Source: Shewanella frigidimarina (lineage in GTDB: Bacteria; Pseudomonadota; Gammaproteobacteria; Enterobacterales; Shewanellaceae). From it: 64,000 nt of DNA. How positions within the stretch are numbered: position 1 is the first letter of the stretch; every line of letters starts with the position of its first letter. Made by a program: the position numbers and the translations under genes. Location of the stretch: contig NZ_RKKE01000003.1 in assembly GCF_003797125.1 (NCBI RefSeq), forward strand, positions 248,001-312,000, given 5' to 3'. The notes below the pieces were generated by a model that had not been told where the DNA came from, made no database searches, and saw only the letters and a program-made list of their open reading frames with translations. This document shows, one piece after another, positions 19,933 through 28,727 of this stretch.

Positions 19933-20523
19933 TTGTTTACCTATAATATCAACGGTAAAGCCAGCCGCTTTTTCACTTACGCAGATCTCATTAATTGTGG
20001 TGCAACTGCGCTCGAACATAATATTGAAAACCTGCCATTACAACCTGACACCTGGCGCGCCCTGAGTTTACTCGCCACTCAAATACTGGACCCAATCGTC
20101 GATCAATTTGGCCCTATCTCGCTCACCTATGGTTTTTGTTCACCCGAGCTTGTTAGAAAAATTGCTAAAAATCGTAATCCGCATATTGCCCCAAAGCTTG
20201 ATCAACATTGCTCGCACGAACTCAATCAAAATCAAAAAATCATCTGCGACCGCCTAGGTGCCGCCTGTGACTTTACCCTAGTGAGCAGCAACGATGACCA
20301 ACCGATTGATATGCAGCAAGTTGCATTATGGATGTGTGAAAACCTGAAATTTGATCGCCTCTACTACTACGGTAAAAACCGACCAATACACATCAGCATT
20401 GGCCCGCAAATGAATCAGTTCATACAAACCATGAAAACCAATGCCGACACAGGCCATCGCGTTCCATCTAAAAAAGGCCGTGATGAAACGGCAATCGCGG
20501 TGATAAACCAGGTAGATTATTAA
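19933..20523 (+). CDS. Hypothetical protein with peptidase M15-like metal motif
   Basis: A 196-residue protein beginning with TTG at 19933 (an in-frame TGA sits directly before it; GATGGA seven bases upstream can serve as ribosome site). The layout fits the M15 D-Ala-D-Ala carboxypeptidase fold: a GFCSPEL strand, DQHCSHE and DRLGAACDF where M15 enzymes carry S-x-H and G-x-A-x-D, and a late PIHISIG carrying the third ligand. No signal peptide is present, so a cell-wall role is unlikely; an intracellular partner of the neighbouring nuclease and helicase genes is possible. Family placement is by pattern only and could be wrong. Confidence 0.65.
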   Translation: MFTYNINGKASRFFTYADLINCGATALEHNIENLPLQPDTWRALSLLATQILDPIVDQFGPISLTYGFCSPELVRKIAKNRNPHIAPKLDQHCSHELNQNQKIICDRLGAACDFTLVSSNDDQPIDMQQVALWMCENLKFDRLYYYGKNRPIHISIGPQMNQFIQTMKTNADTGHRVPSKKGRDETAIAVINQVDY

Positions 20524-20704
20524 CCGATCTTAAATATTAGTATGTCTTAAAAACTCTTGGTTACAATCGCCTCAATATAATTAAAAAAAGCAATATTTCA
20601 TGTAGAATATTGTTAAAAAACATATACATTTTCAATATTAATGAGTATAAACTTGTTTATTGATTCTGTTATTTAACAGCATTTTTAATAAAGGAATATT
20701 TATA

Positions 20705-21673
20705 ATGTTTGGCTCATTAAAAAAAGTCCCACTTCGTAATATGTGGCCACATGAAGCGCTAGATTTTACACCGTGGCTTGCTGAAAATATTGATTCATTA
20801 GGCCTAGCATTAGGTCTTGAATTAGAGCTTATAAAAGAAGAAGCATGTGTCGGTGATTTCTCACTGGATTTACTAGCAAAAGATCTAAGTACATCCAAAG
20901 TTGCAATTATTGAAAACCAACTAACACAAACAGATCATGACCATTTAGGGAAATTATTAACATATGCAGCAGGATTTGATGCCTCATTTGTTATTTGGGT
21001 AGCTGAAAGTATAAGAGAAGAACATCGTCAAGCCTTGGAATGGCTAAATAACAGAACTGATACGGAAACACAGTTCTTTGCTGTGGTGGTTGAGGTTTTA
21101 AAAATTGATGATTCTAAGCCTGCTTATAATTTTAAACCGATTGTTTTCCCAAATGAATGGCATAAAAGTAAAACAAAGCACACGGCCTCTAATCAAGCTA
21201 GCCCAAAAGGCGAAAAGTATCGTAATTATTTCCAATACTTAATTGATGAATTGCGTGAAAAATATCATTTCACTTCAGCTCGAGCTGGCCAACCACAAAA
21301 TTGGTATACATTTTCTTCAGGTATAAGCGGTTCATCATTTGGTGCAAATTTCTGCCAGGGAAGTAAAGTTAGGACTGAATTATATATTGATAGAGGTGAT
21401 GCTGATGAGAATATGCAATTGCTTCAATATCTAGAGCAACACAAAACAACTATTGAAGCTGAATTTGGTTGCGCGCTTTCCTGGGAAAGTATCGACGGTA
21501 AAAGAGCAACAAGAGTGGCTATTTATAAAGATGGGTCAATTGAAAAGAGTTCTGCTGCTGAATTGGAACTAATCACCGAATGGCATATTAAAAATCTATT
21601 AAAATTCAAGTCTGTCTTTACCAAACATTTGAAGTCATTTAATCATGTAAGTATAAATACGTTGGTGGACTAA
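20705..21673 (+). CDS. DUF4268 domain protein, PD-(D/E)XK nuclease-like
   Basis: About 322 residues, starting at ATG 20705 behind AAAGGA (an upstream in-frame start at 20660 lacks a ribosome site). The N-terminal third resembles a restriction-endonuclease fold: GDFSLDLLAKD, then KVAIIENQL and the helix HLGKLLTYAAGF, the order expected for the PD-(D/E)xK core with ENQ in the third position. The C-terminal half is DUF4268 (SARAGQPQNWYTFSSG..., ALSWESIDGKRATRV). Such proteins are often found in defence islands as predicted nucleases. The gene is more AT-rich by eye than its neighbours. It precedes a methyltransferase and a PLD-helicase. Confidence 0.85.
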   Translation: MFGSLKKVPLRNMWPHEALDFTPWLAENIDSLGLALGLELELIKEEACVGDFSLDLLAKDLSTSKVAIIENQLTQTDHDHLGKLLTYAAGFDASFVIWVAESIREEHRQALEWLNNRTDTETQFFAVVVEVLKIDDSKPAYNFKPIVFPNEWHKSKTKHTASNQASPKGEKYRNYFQYLIDELREKYHFTSARAGQPQNWYTFSSGISGSSFGANFCQGSKVRTELYIDRGDADENMQLLQYLEQHKTTIEAEFGCALSWESIDGKRATRVAIYKDGSIEKSSAAELELITEWHIKNLLKFKSVFTKHLKSFNHVSINTLVD

Positions 21674-21753
21674 TTACCTTTTTAAGTCATCTTAACAACT
21701 TGAGTCATTGATGTGAATTGAGTGACTTAATACAACAAATCATAGAGTTAGTT

Positions 21754-22344
21754 ATGCCTACTATCGAGTTCTACGACACAAATTCACAAGATTTTTTTGA
21801 CTCAACTGTGAATGCTGATGTGAGTGAATTATATCAACCATTTGTCACCCAATTGCCCGCAAAAGCACGTGTTTTAGATGCGGGGTGTGGGTCTGGTCGT
21901 GACAGCAAAGCTTTCATTAATATGGACTATAAAGTCACCGCCATTGATGCCAGTGTTGAATTAGCCAAAGCGGCAACAACGTATTTAGGTAAAAAGGTAC
22001 ATGTTTGTACGTTTGAGCATATTGATTCGCTTGAACAGCAATTTGACGGCATTTGGGCTTGTGCGTCATTGCTGCATGTTGATACTTCGAATTTACCTAA
22101 AACCTTTACTAAATTAGCCGACACACTAGTCGATAACGGTGTGCTTTATTGCTCATTCAAATATGGCGACCAAGAACGCAATCATAATGGCCGATTTTTT
22201 ACCGATGCCAACGAAGCACGATTACAGCAATGGCTTAGCCAAACCCCTTTAGACATTAAACGTACTTGGATAACAACTGATGTTCGTCCTGGCCGTGACA
22301 GTGAACAATGGCTCAACGCAATTTTAATCAAAAACACCAACTAG
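21754..22344 (+). CDS. Class I SAM-dependent methyltransferase
   Basis: About 196 residues, Rossmann-fold methyltransferase. Motif I is VLDAGCGSGRDSKAF, followed by VTAIDAS (acidic loop) and IWACASLLHV (motif IV region). There is no DNA target-recognition domain and no NPPY or PC motif, so it is a small-molecule or protein methyltransferase rather than a typical DNA methylase. I place the start at ATG 21754 (MPTIEFYD) behind a GAG ribosome site; a TTG at 21718 is in frame but less likely. The helicase gene follows after ten bases, so the two are surely co-transcribed. Confidence 0.88.
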   Translation: MPTIEFYDTNSQDFFDSTVNADVSELYQPFVTQLPAKARVLDAGCGSGRDSKAFINMDYKVTAIDASVELAKAATTYLGKKVHVCTFEHIDSLEQQFDGIWACASLLHVDTSNLPKTFTKLADTLVDNGVLYCSFKYGDQERNHNGRFFTDANEARLQQWLSQTPLDIKRTWITTDVRPGRDSEQWLNAILIKNTN

Positions 22345-22354
22345 AGATGTAAAA

Positions 22355-24988
22355 ATGAAGCTAGCAGAAGGACCTGTATTAACCAGCGGTGGTTTGGATG
22401 ACCCCTTTTTACCAAAGTTAATGCAAGCCATTAACCGTGCCACCAGCATTGAAATATCAGTTTCGTTTATTCAACAATCTGGACTTAATTTAATATTTGA
22501 TGCTTTATCCGATGCATTAGAACGCGATGTAAACATTTCAATCGTCACCTCAGACTATCTTTTTATTACCGATCCAGTCGCATTGCGCCACTTAATGATT
22601 TTGCAATCTCGCGGCGCAAAAACCAAGATATTTACCTGTAAAAGCAATCAAAGCTTTCATATGAAAAGCTATATTTTCGTCCAACAACAAACTGGACTAA
22701 CAGATATTGGTAGCGCTTTCATTGGATCAAATAACATCAGTAAAGCGGCATTCACACACGCATTTGAATGGTGCTTACGCCATGATTTATTGCCGAATCA
22801 AGATCCTAAAGAATTTACTTTTATACGCGAACAATTTATGCAGATTTTTAATCATTCGCAGGCAATCGATCTCAGTGATGTATTTATCAACGACTACGCC
22901 CAAAAGCGTAAATTGTGTAAACCGCCTTTAGCTATCGTGCATGAAGTAGAGCCTGAAGAACCAGTACCTAATTCTGCCCAAGTACAAGCCTTAATTGCGT
23001 TAGCTGAAACACGTTTAGCCATGCAATCAAAAGGGCTAGTTGTATTAGCTACAGGCATGGGTAAAACATGGTTAGCTGCATTTGATGTACTGCAATTCAA
23101 TGCAAAAAAAGTGTTATTTGTTGCTCATAGAGAAGAGATATTAACTCAAGCAGAACGGACATTTAGAACCTTATTACCTCAAAGTACAACGGGTCACTTT
23201 AATGCCAAAACTAAGGTCATTGATGCTGACATTGTATTTGCATCGATTCAAACATTAGGCAAACCAGAATACCTTAATAAACTTGATCAGACTCACTTCG
23301 ACTACGTCATTATTGATGAGTTTCATCATGCTGGCGCGGCGAGTTATCAATTATTATTGAACCATTTTACCCCACAATTTTTACTCGGTTTAACTGCAAC
23401 GCCAGAACGCACCGACCAAGCAGATATTTTGTCTTTATGTGATAACAATTTAGTATTTGAACGAAACATAATTGACGGGATTGAGTCCGGCATTTTGGTG
23501 CCGTTTCAGTATCAAGGTATCAATGATGAAACGGTTGATTACCGTGAGTTACCTTGGCGCAATGGAAAGTTTGATCCTAAAGCTCTTGAAAACCAATTTG
23601 CCACGGTCAAGCGAGCCAAACATGTGTTTGGTCATTGGCAAACACACAAACAACATCGCACCTTGGCTTTTTGTGTGTCTAAAGCCCATGCCGACTTTAT
23701 GGCTAACTGGTTCTCTGCACATGGCATAAATGCGGTTTCGGTTCACAGTGACTCTGAAGTCAGGCGTGGAGAAGCGCTTAGCCAATTAAACTCTGGTCAA
23801 ATTGAGGTAATATTTTCAGTTGATTTATTTAATGAAGGCACCGATTTACCCTCAATAGACACGATCTTAATTTTACGGCCTACTGAGTCTAAAATTCTCT
23901 TTTTACAACAGTTAGGCCGTGGATTACGTACATCTCCTGAAACTCATAAAACCTTTGTCTCTGTTATTGATTTTATCGGTAATCACATCAGCTTTTTAAA
24001 TCGTCCAATGGCGTTATTACAAACAACGAATGCCAAAGATACGTTGAAACAACTTAATGCTCCAACGTTACATCCTGATTGTGTTATCAATATTGATCCA
24101 GAACTCATCAATTTTTGGCAGCAATTAAAGCTCGATTACACAAAAGCCAATAGCCATTTTCAACGTTTAAAAGATGAACTCGGCCATAGGCCAACGGCTA
24201 CCGAGTTTTATCATAGTGGTTTTAATTGGAGCAAACTCAGCAAGCAACATGAAAGTTGGTTCGACTTGGTCATTGACCAAGAAGTTGATGACCCACGACT
24301 ATATGCGTTAGCACCCTATTTGCAATTTCTGAGTCGAGGCGTTGAAAAAGCCACTATGAGTAAATGCTTTAAAGCCATTTTACTTGAGGCTTTCATCGAA
24401 CTAGACGGCTTAAGCACACCGCCTAGTATTGACTCTCTATGTGTCAAAAGTTGGCAGGTATTTAAACGTTATCCAAAATTGTGGACCCAAGATGTTAAAG
24501 CCGGCTTGCAGCAAGTTACTGCTCAGTCTCCTCAGTGGCGTAAGTATTGGTTAGACAATCCAATTACGTTTTTATGTAAACAGGATAAGTCTGATATTCA
24601 ATCTTGGTTTGTGGTTCAAAATGATTGTTTACACGCTAATGTTGATATTGCTGTTGAAGATATTGAAACCGTCACACGTAGTATGAGTGAGTTGAGCCAA
24701 TTACTGCTCGCACGTTATAGCCAGCGCTTAACCAAGACCAAAATGAATACCATAGAATCGACTAATAACCGTCAGGATAATGTAGTTGCTATTACCAAAG
24801 ATGTTACACAAGACGCATTAACATCACTGAGTTTTTATCCGGATTTAAAAATTGCTTGTGGCCACTTCAAAACCGCAACAGATGACTACTTTGAAACTCG
24901 ACAATTGAACGATAACTTTAGCAGATTAGATCCATCCATCCATCTACTTTATCGCGCCAGCCAGTGGCAACACTATGAATGGCGGTAA
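22355..24988 (+). CDS. HKD/PLD-nuclease - SF2 DEAD/DEAH helicase fusion, C-terminus cut by frameshift
   Basis: An 877-residue protein. Residues 1-185 form an HKD/phospholipase-D-like nuclease domain (FHMKSYIF, residues 101-108, then GSNNIS from 125). Next comes an SF2 helicase: Walker A ATGMGKT (232-238), DEFH (321-324), LTATPER (about 346-352) and motif VI QQLGRGLR (518-525). A helical C-terminal region follows. Just before the stop the sequence reads LYRASQWQHYEWR; dropping one C near 24955-24965 gives RASSGNTMNGGK and joins the frame to an S24-like domain at 24975-25253. The intact ancestor was therefore probably a PLD-helicase-S24 protein of about 970 residues. Comparable proteins are restriction-like or DNA-repair factors; exact function unknown. 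It is encoded in one operon with the methyltransferase. Confidence 0.88.
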   Translation: MKLAEGPVLTSGGLDDPFLPKLMQAINRATSIEISVSFIQQSGLNLIFDALSDALERDVNISIVTSDYLFITDPVALRHLMILQSRGAKTKIFTCKSNQSFHMKSYIFVQQQTGLTDIGSAFIGSNNISKAAFTHAFEWCLRHDLLPNQDPKEFTFIREQFMQIFNHSQAIDLSDVFINDYAQKRKLCKPPLAIVHEVEPEEPVPNSAQVQALIALAETRLAMQSKGLVVLATGMGKTWLAAFDVLQFNAKKVLFVAHREEILTQAERTFRTLLPQSTTGHFNAKTKVIDADIVFASIQTLGKPEYLNKLDQTHFDYVIIDEFHHAGAASYQLLLNHFTPQFLLGLTATPERTDQADILSLCDNNLVFERNIIDGIESGILVPFQYQGINDETVDYRELPWRNGKFDPKALENQFATVKRAKHVFGHWQTHKQHRTLAFCVSKAHADFMANWFSAHGINAVSVHSDSEVRRGEALSQLNSGQIEVIFSVDLFNEGTDLPSIDTILILRPTESKILFLQQLGRGLRTSPETHKTFVSVIDFIGNHISFLNRPMALLQTTNAKDTLKQLNAPTLHPDCVINIDPELINFWQQLKLDYTKANSHFQRLKDELGHRPTATEFYHSGFNWSKLSKQHESWFDLVIDQEVDDPRLYALAPYLQFLSRGVEKATMSKCFKAILLEAFIELDGLSTPPSIDSLCVKSWQVFKRYPKLWTQDVKAGLQQVTAQSPQWRKYWLDNPITFLCKQDKSDIQSWFVVQNDCLHANVDIAVEDIETVTRSMSELSQLLLARYSQRLTKTKMNTIESTNNRQDNVVAITKDVTQDALTSLSFYPDLKIACGHFKTATDDYFETRQLNDNFSRLDPSIHLLYRASQWQHYEWR

Positions 24989-25253
24989 GAATCGAATTAA
25001 TGATGGTGATTTACTGTTATTAGAACGAGTTACCCCAATCAATGCAGGTTCGATTACCGGAAAAATCATGGCAATTGAAATCCAAGATGATGTAGGTAAT
25101 AACCAATACTTATTGCGTAAAGTGAGTAAACTCACTAATGGTCAGTATCAACTTAATGCCCATAATCCTGAGTACACACCAATACTCGCAAATGACTCAA
25201 TGAACACCTTTGCACGCTTAAAGCAGGTATTAAATGGCTCTGATTTTGTGTAA
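24975..25253 (+). pseudogene. S24/LexA-peptidase-like C-terminal fragment of the helicase
   Basis: 92 residues opening MNGGKNRINDGDLLLLERV, which matches the start of an S24 (LexA/UmuD-like) domain, followed by QYLLRKV and NAHNPEYTPI. It overlaps the helicase stop by 14 bases in the +1 frame and is most simply the detached tail of that protein. Frame correction would place GNTM where S24 proteins usually have G(D/N)SM, so the nucleophile serine would be threonine. An ATG at 24975 could in principle be translated by coupling, but no proper ribosome site precedes it. Confidence 0.75.
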
Positions 25254-25284
25254 ATCATAAACACCTACCATTTAGCACTTCTCT

Positions 25285-25312
25285 AAAAAGCCACTCGCGA
25301 GTGGCTTTTTTT
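25285..25312 (+). terminator. Intrinsic terminator closing the helicase operon
   Basis: AAAAAGCCACTCG (25285-25297) is the exact complement of CGAGTGGCTTTTT (25298-25310), with further T residues. It lies 32 bases after the end of the S24-like fragment. Confidence 0.92.
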
Positions 25313-25336
25313 ATGCGTTTTTTAATCGGTCTCTCT

Positions 25337-25363
25337 ATTACGCTCTTTCTATTACGCTCTTTC
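25337..25363. repeat. 14-bp tandem duplication
   Basis: ATTACGCTCTTTCT at 25337-25350 is repeated at once as ATTACGCTCTTTC (25351-25363). The unit closely resembles the 13-bp unit of the larger array at 28501-28617. Confidence 0.7.
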
Positions 25364-25582
25364 CGCAAAACTGGCTTCAATTACTGTCTGCTAATACAAA
25401 TTGATACACAAAATGATTACGGTTAAATTTAACACGTTGTTAATATAAATTATCAGTTTTAGCCTTTAACTCTCACACACTTTCCACCTTATTAAACTGC
25501 TAAATAATTGATTGTGCCTAGTACGATACAAAGTAAACAATGTCCGCGTCTAACAATAACAACACAGGATTTTAAAATAGCC

Positions 25583-26864
25583 ATGCCTTTAAAGAACAGT
25601 AAGATTAATGCGATTTCATTCGCCCTTAGCCTAATTTTAGGTACCACTTTTATCACCCCAGCGATTGCCCAAGACACGCTGATTTTAGCAGATGCGTATA
25701 TCGACGTAGCCAAAGGTAAAAGCATTAATGATGCTGCGATTATCGTATCAAACAATCAAATCATTAAAGTTACCACCGCGGCAAACATCAACAATAAAGC
25801 CGATTACAGTTTGATTGATCTTAAGGGTAAAACGCTGGTGCCTGGTGTGATGGATATGCATGTGCATTTATCCTTTGATGCCGAAGATAACTTTTTAGAG
25901 TCGATGAATTATTCAGTGCCAAGACAGACGGTTAAAGCGGTTAAAAATGCTCAGAAAACCTTGCTAGCGGGTTTTACCACAGTGCGAGACTTAGGCGCAT
26001 CGGGTTATTCCGTCATTGCCACTCGTGATGGAATTGATGCTGGCGATATTCCTGGGCCCCGTATTTGGGCTGTGGGCCATGCAATTGGTATCACTGGCGG
26101 GCATTGCGATGATAACTTCCCAGCACCAGAAGCCCATGCAAAAGCTCAAGGTGTTGCCGACGGCCCTTGGGAAGTACGCACTAAAGTACGTGAAAACATT
26201 AAATACGGTGCCAATGCGATTAAAGTCTGTGCCACTGGTGGGGTATTTTCTAAAGGTACTCAAGTTGGTGCGCAACAAATGACCTACGAAGAACTAAAAT
26301 CTGCTGCAGATGAAGCGCATATGCGCGGCCTTGTTATCGCCGCCCATGCTCATGGTACCAGCGGCATTAAAGATGCGATACGCGCGGGTATAGATAGCAT
26401 TGAACATTGTAGTTTTATGGATGATGAAGCCATTAAGATGGCAATAAAAGCAGGCACGTATTTGTCTTGCGACATTTACAACACCGAATACACCCTCGCC
26501 TATGGCGCGGCTAACGGCGTACCAGAAGCCAAAGCAAGTGTCGCAAGCCCAGCGCGACAGCTTTAGAAAAGCCGTTAAGGCTGGCGCTAAAATGGTGTTT
26601 GGTTCCGATGCCGCTATTTATCCTCATGGCGATAACGGTAAGCAGTTCTCGCGCATGGTGACATTTGGCATGACGCCTATTCAAGCGCTGCAGGCCGCTA
26701 CCATTAATAGTGCAGCCTTGATAAAACAAGATAACCTAGGCCAGATTAAAGCAGGATTTATGGCAGATATTATCGCTGTCGATGGTAATCCGCTGGATAA
26801 CATTAGCTTGATGGAAAACGTCATCTTTGTGATGAAAGACGGTGTGGTATACAAACAGCTTTAG
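25583..26864 (+). pseudogene. Secreted amidohydrolase (imidazolonepropionase-like), frameshifted
   Basis: Two overlapping frames (through 26566 and from about 26502) make one metal-dependent amidohydrolase of about 425 residues. The start at ATG 25583 gives a signal peptide ending AIAQD, so the product would be periplasmic. The metal site is complete across both frames: HVH (about residue 95), the lysine of AIKVCATGG, HAHG, IEHCS and FGSDAAIYPHG, and the C-terminal LGQIKAGFMADIIAVD strand is present. The break lies near 26500-26545, where the first frame ends ASVASPARQL and the second continues VSQAQRDSFRKAV. Homologues hydrolyse Xaa-Pro/Xaa-Arg dipeptides or related amides. Either a recent pseudogene or a base-calling error. 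Confidence 0.85.
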
Positions 26865-27212
26865 AGCATAAGCTAAAGGCTATCGCTATCTAAAATATGT
26901 TTCTAAATGAGTTTCTAACATTAGTATCTTAAGGCTGCTATTAGCTTGGATATACTTAGCAGTTTAGTCCTGATGACTTATCTCAGGACTAGCAACAACA
27001 TACCAAGGCCTCGCTTAATCGCTTGGCCTTTTTTAATTATTTTATAATCTAAGTGAGCTGATATGACTTGTAGGGATTTAATAACAAGACCTTGTGACTA
27101 AGGGCTGTTTACCTTGTGATGGACTGCTTTTTCACGCTAGCTTTTTATTAACTCAAGATGATTATTCGCCCAAAGGCTATTACTGGCTCAAGGCTGTACA
27201 TTAATATCTAAG
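26865..27212. other. Convergent intergenic region with terminators
   Basis: Between the amidohydrolase and the leftward LPD1 gene. It contains the inverted repeat TAGTCCTGA/TCAGGACTA (26965-26973, 26983-26991) and a T-tailed hairpin listed separately. No coding signal. Confidence 0.55.
27005..27034 (+). terminator. Probable intrinsic terminator after the amidohydrolase
   Basis: AAGGCC (27005-27010) pairs with GGCCTT (27025-27030), followed by a T-run to 27034. The stem is short but GC-rich. Confidence 0.65.
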
Positions 27213-28133
27213 TTACTTTTGTCCATTCTGCTTATCAAACGCTAGCCCTAAAGGTTCAAAATATTCCATCATGGCTTGATATATTTCACGGCAGTGTTCT
27301 GCATCAGGATAGCCACCATTCCTAGACAGTGGCGAGTCGATAGTACTGTTAACCAAGTATGGATTAGAAATTTCGGCATAACCCTGTGAATATAATTCAA
27401 TGCAGGATTCAAAGGCGCGCGCCATCATTTCGGTCGGTTTGGCAAAGTAATGGCAGCGTTGCTGCTTATCGAGCGCGATAGAGCGACGCACATAATCGTG
27501 TGGCTCTTGGCCGTTGGCACTCAGCAAGGTCACTTTAAATAAGCTAGAGAGTTTTTTATTCAGCGGGTGAGCGATTATGGATTTATCGGCCAGCCAATTG
27601 TCGCTGGCGCAAGTAAATAAATTGGCGCGACTGAAGTTAGTCCGACTTGTATTGGTAGTTTGCTCTGATAATACAAGCGACGACAAATACGGGTCTAATA
27701 TACTGTCGTCGATAAACATTTTATCAGCAATATAGTGATCGAATGCATGCCAAAACTCATGAGCCAACGCCCCTGCTCCGGCATTTTTGGCTAAGGCCAG
27801 TTCCCTGTATGCTGGTGCATAATGAGCTTGCACACCTTTTTGGCCGCCATGGCCAAAGGCAAAGCGTAAGCTACCGCGTAAACCAATCAACTCTGGCGGT
27901 ACTGCTAATATGTTGGCTAAGTCTGCTAGTGAGTCAAATATCAAATTAGCCGCAAGTGCCGATTCCTCACGGTTAACCCATTTTCCAACACGGATATGCT
28001 GCAAACCAAAAGTGTGTTTAATGTCGAGAAAACTGACCGAATCGCCATTTCGATAGTCGGGCCCGATACGTTCAAAATGACGTTGATGATTTAATAATGA
28101 ATGATGTGAAGCCAAACATACCTCTGTTGTCAC
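27213..28133 (-). CDS. CLCA_X family protein with LPD1-like domain and HExxH motif
   Basis: A 306-residue soluble protein. The central part (about 40-140) follows the LPD1 pattern, a domain known from large polyvalent proteins of phages and conjugative elements: FGLQHIRVGKWVN, a DSLADLANIL helix, LRGSLRFAFGHGG and AHYAPAYRELAL. It ends in GALAHEFWHAFDHY, whose HEFWH matches a zinc-peptidase HExxH. It is probably a metal-dependent hydrolase, but no activity is proven for the family. Here it stands alone on the chromosome, not in a visible mobile element. Start ATG 28133. A long repeat-rich gap lies upstream. Confidence 0.8.
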   Translation of the reverse strand: MTTEVCLASHHSLLNHQRHFERIGPDYRNGDSVSFLDIKHTFGLQHIRVGKWVNREESALAANLIFDSLADLANILAVPPELIGLRGSLRFAFGHGGQKGVQAHYAPAYRELALAKNAGAGALAHEFWHAFDHYIADKMFIDDSILDPYLSSLVLSEQTTNTSRTNFSRANLFTCASDNWLADKSIIAHPLNKKLSSLFKVTLLSANGQEPHDYVRRSIALDKQQRCHYFAKPTEMMARAFESCIELYSQGYAEISNPYLVNSTIDSPLSRNGGYPDAEHCREIYQAMMEYFEPLGLAFDKQNGQK

Positions 28134-28727
28134 TAAAGCGATTACTAAAAACGTTTACACAAAAACGAATGCTGAACGTAGTGGTTAATTATGCCATGTT
28201 TAACGCCATACACAGTCCTATAAAAACAAACTGATAGTAAAAAACACCGCTAACGTAGGCTAATGCCACCAGCACACCACTAGAATAACTATTCGTGATT
28301 ATGCAAAAATAAAAGTATTACCCTCGGTAAATTTTTAACCTTCATTCATTTTAATGCATATTTACTCAAAATAAGTCTGCGCAGGTTACATAAAATCGAC
28401 CTATAAAACACCGAGCGTATTTTACTCTGCCATTAAGTTGTCTATTACAATACTCACTAAGTGACCTATTACGTCCACCAGCATTTTATGGATCGTCTAG
28501 ATTACGATTCTGTATTATGAATCTACATTACGGCTATTTATTACGGCTCTTCATCACGACCCTTTATTGCTTCTCTTCAATACGACTCATCATTACTTCC
28601 CTTTATTACAAGATGCGCCTAAAGCGTAAACAACAGTATTGGGGGTCAGTTAAGTATCACTAATTGGATTCCTATTTAAGCTTGTTAGCAGTACGATGGT
28701 TTACGATTGATTTTTCATGGAGGATTT
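28134..28727. other. Long intergenic region with a 13-bp repeat array
   Basis: Divergent gap between the LPD1 gene and ybjQ. The main content is the 13-bp degenerate array at 28501-28617. The rest is AT-rich, with no gene seen. The ybjQ ribosome site GGAGGATTT lies at the right end. Confidence 0.6.
28501..28617. repeat. 13-bp degenerate tandem array (about 9 copies)
   Basis: Nine 13-base units follow each other without gaps: ATTACGATTCTGT, ATTATGAATCTAC, ATTACGGCTATTT, ATTACGGCTCTTC, ATCACGACCCTTT, ATTGCTTCTCTTC, AATACGACTCATC, ATTACTTCCCTTT and ATTACAAGATGCG. The first base is always A and the fourth nearly always A; consensus is roughly ATTACGNCTCTTY. The units are diverged and none is identical to another. 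The array lies 110 bases upstream of ybjQ. Confidence 0.8.

Noticed and set aside
24940-25000. Programmed ribosomal frameshift in the helicase gene
   Set aside because: No X-XXY-YYZ slippery heptamer and no downstream stem at the junction; a simple one-base insertion explains it better.
25337-25363. Considered as part of a mobile-element end
   Set aside because: Only a simple tandem duplication is seen; no inverted partner, target duplication or transposase nearby.
28501-28617. Considered as a CRISPR array
   Set aside because: The units are 13 bases, contiguous, and have no spacers; no cas genes are near.
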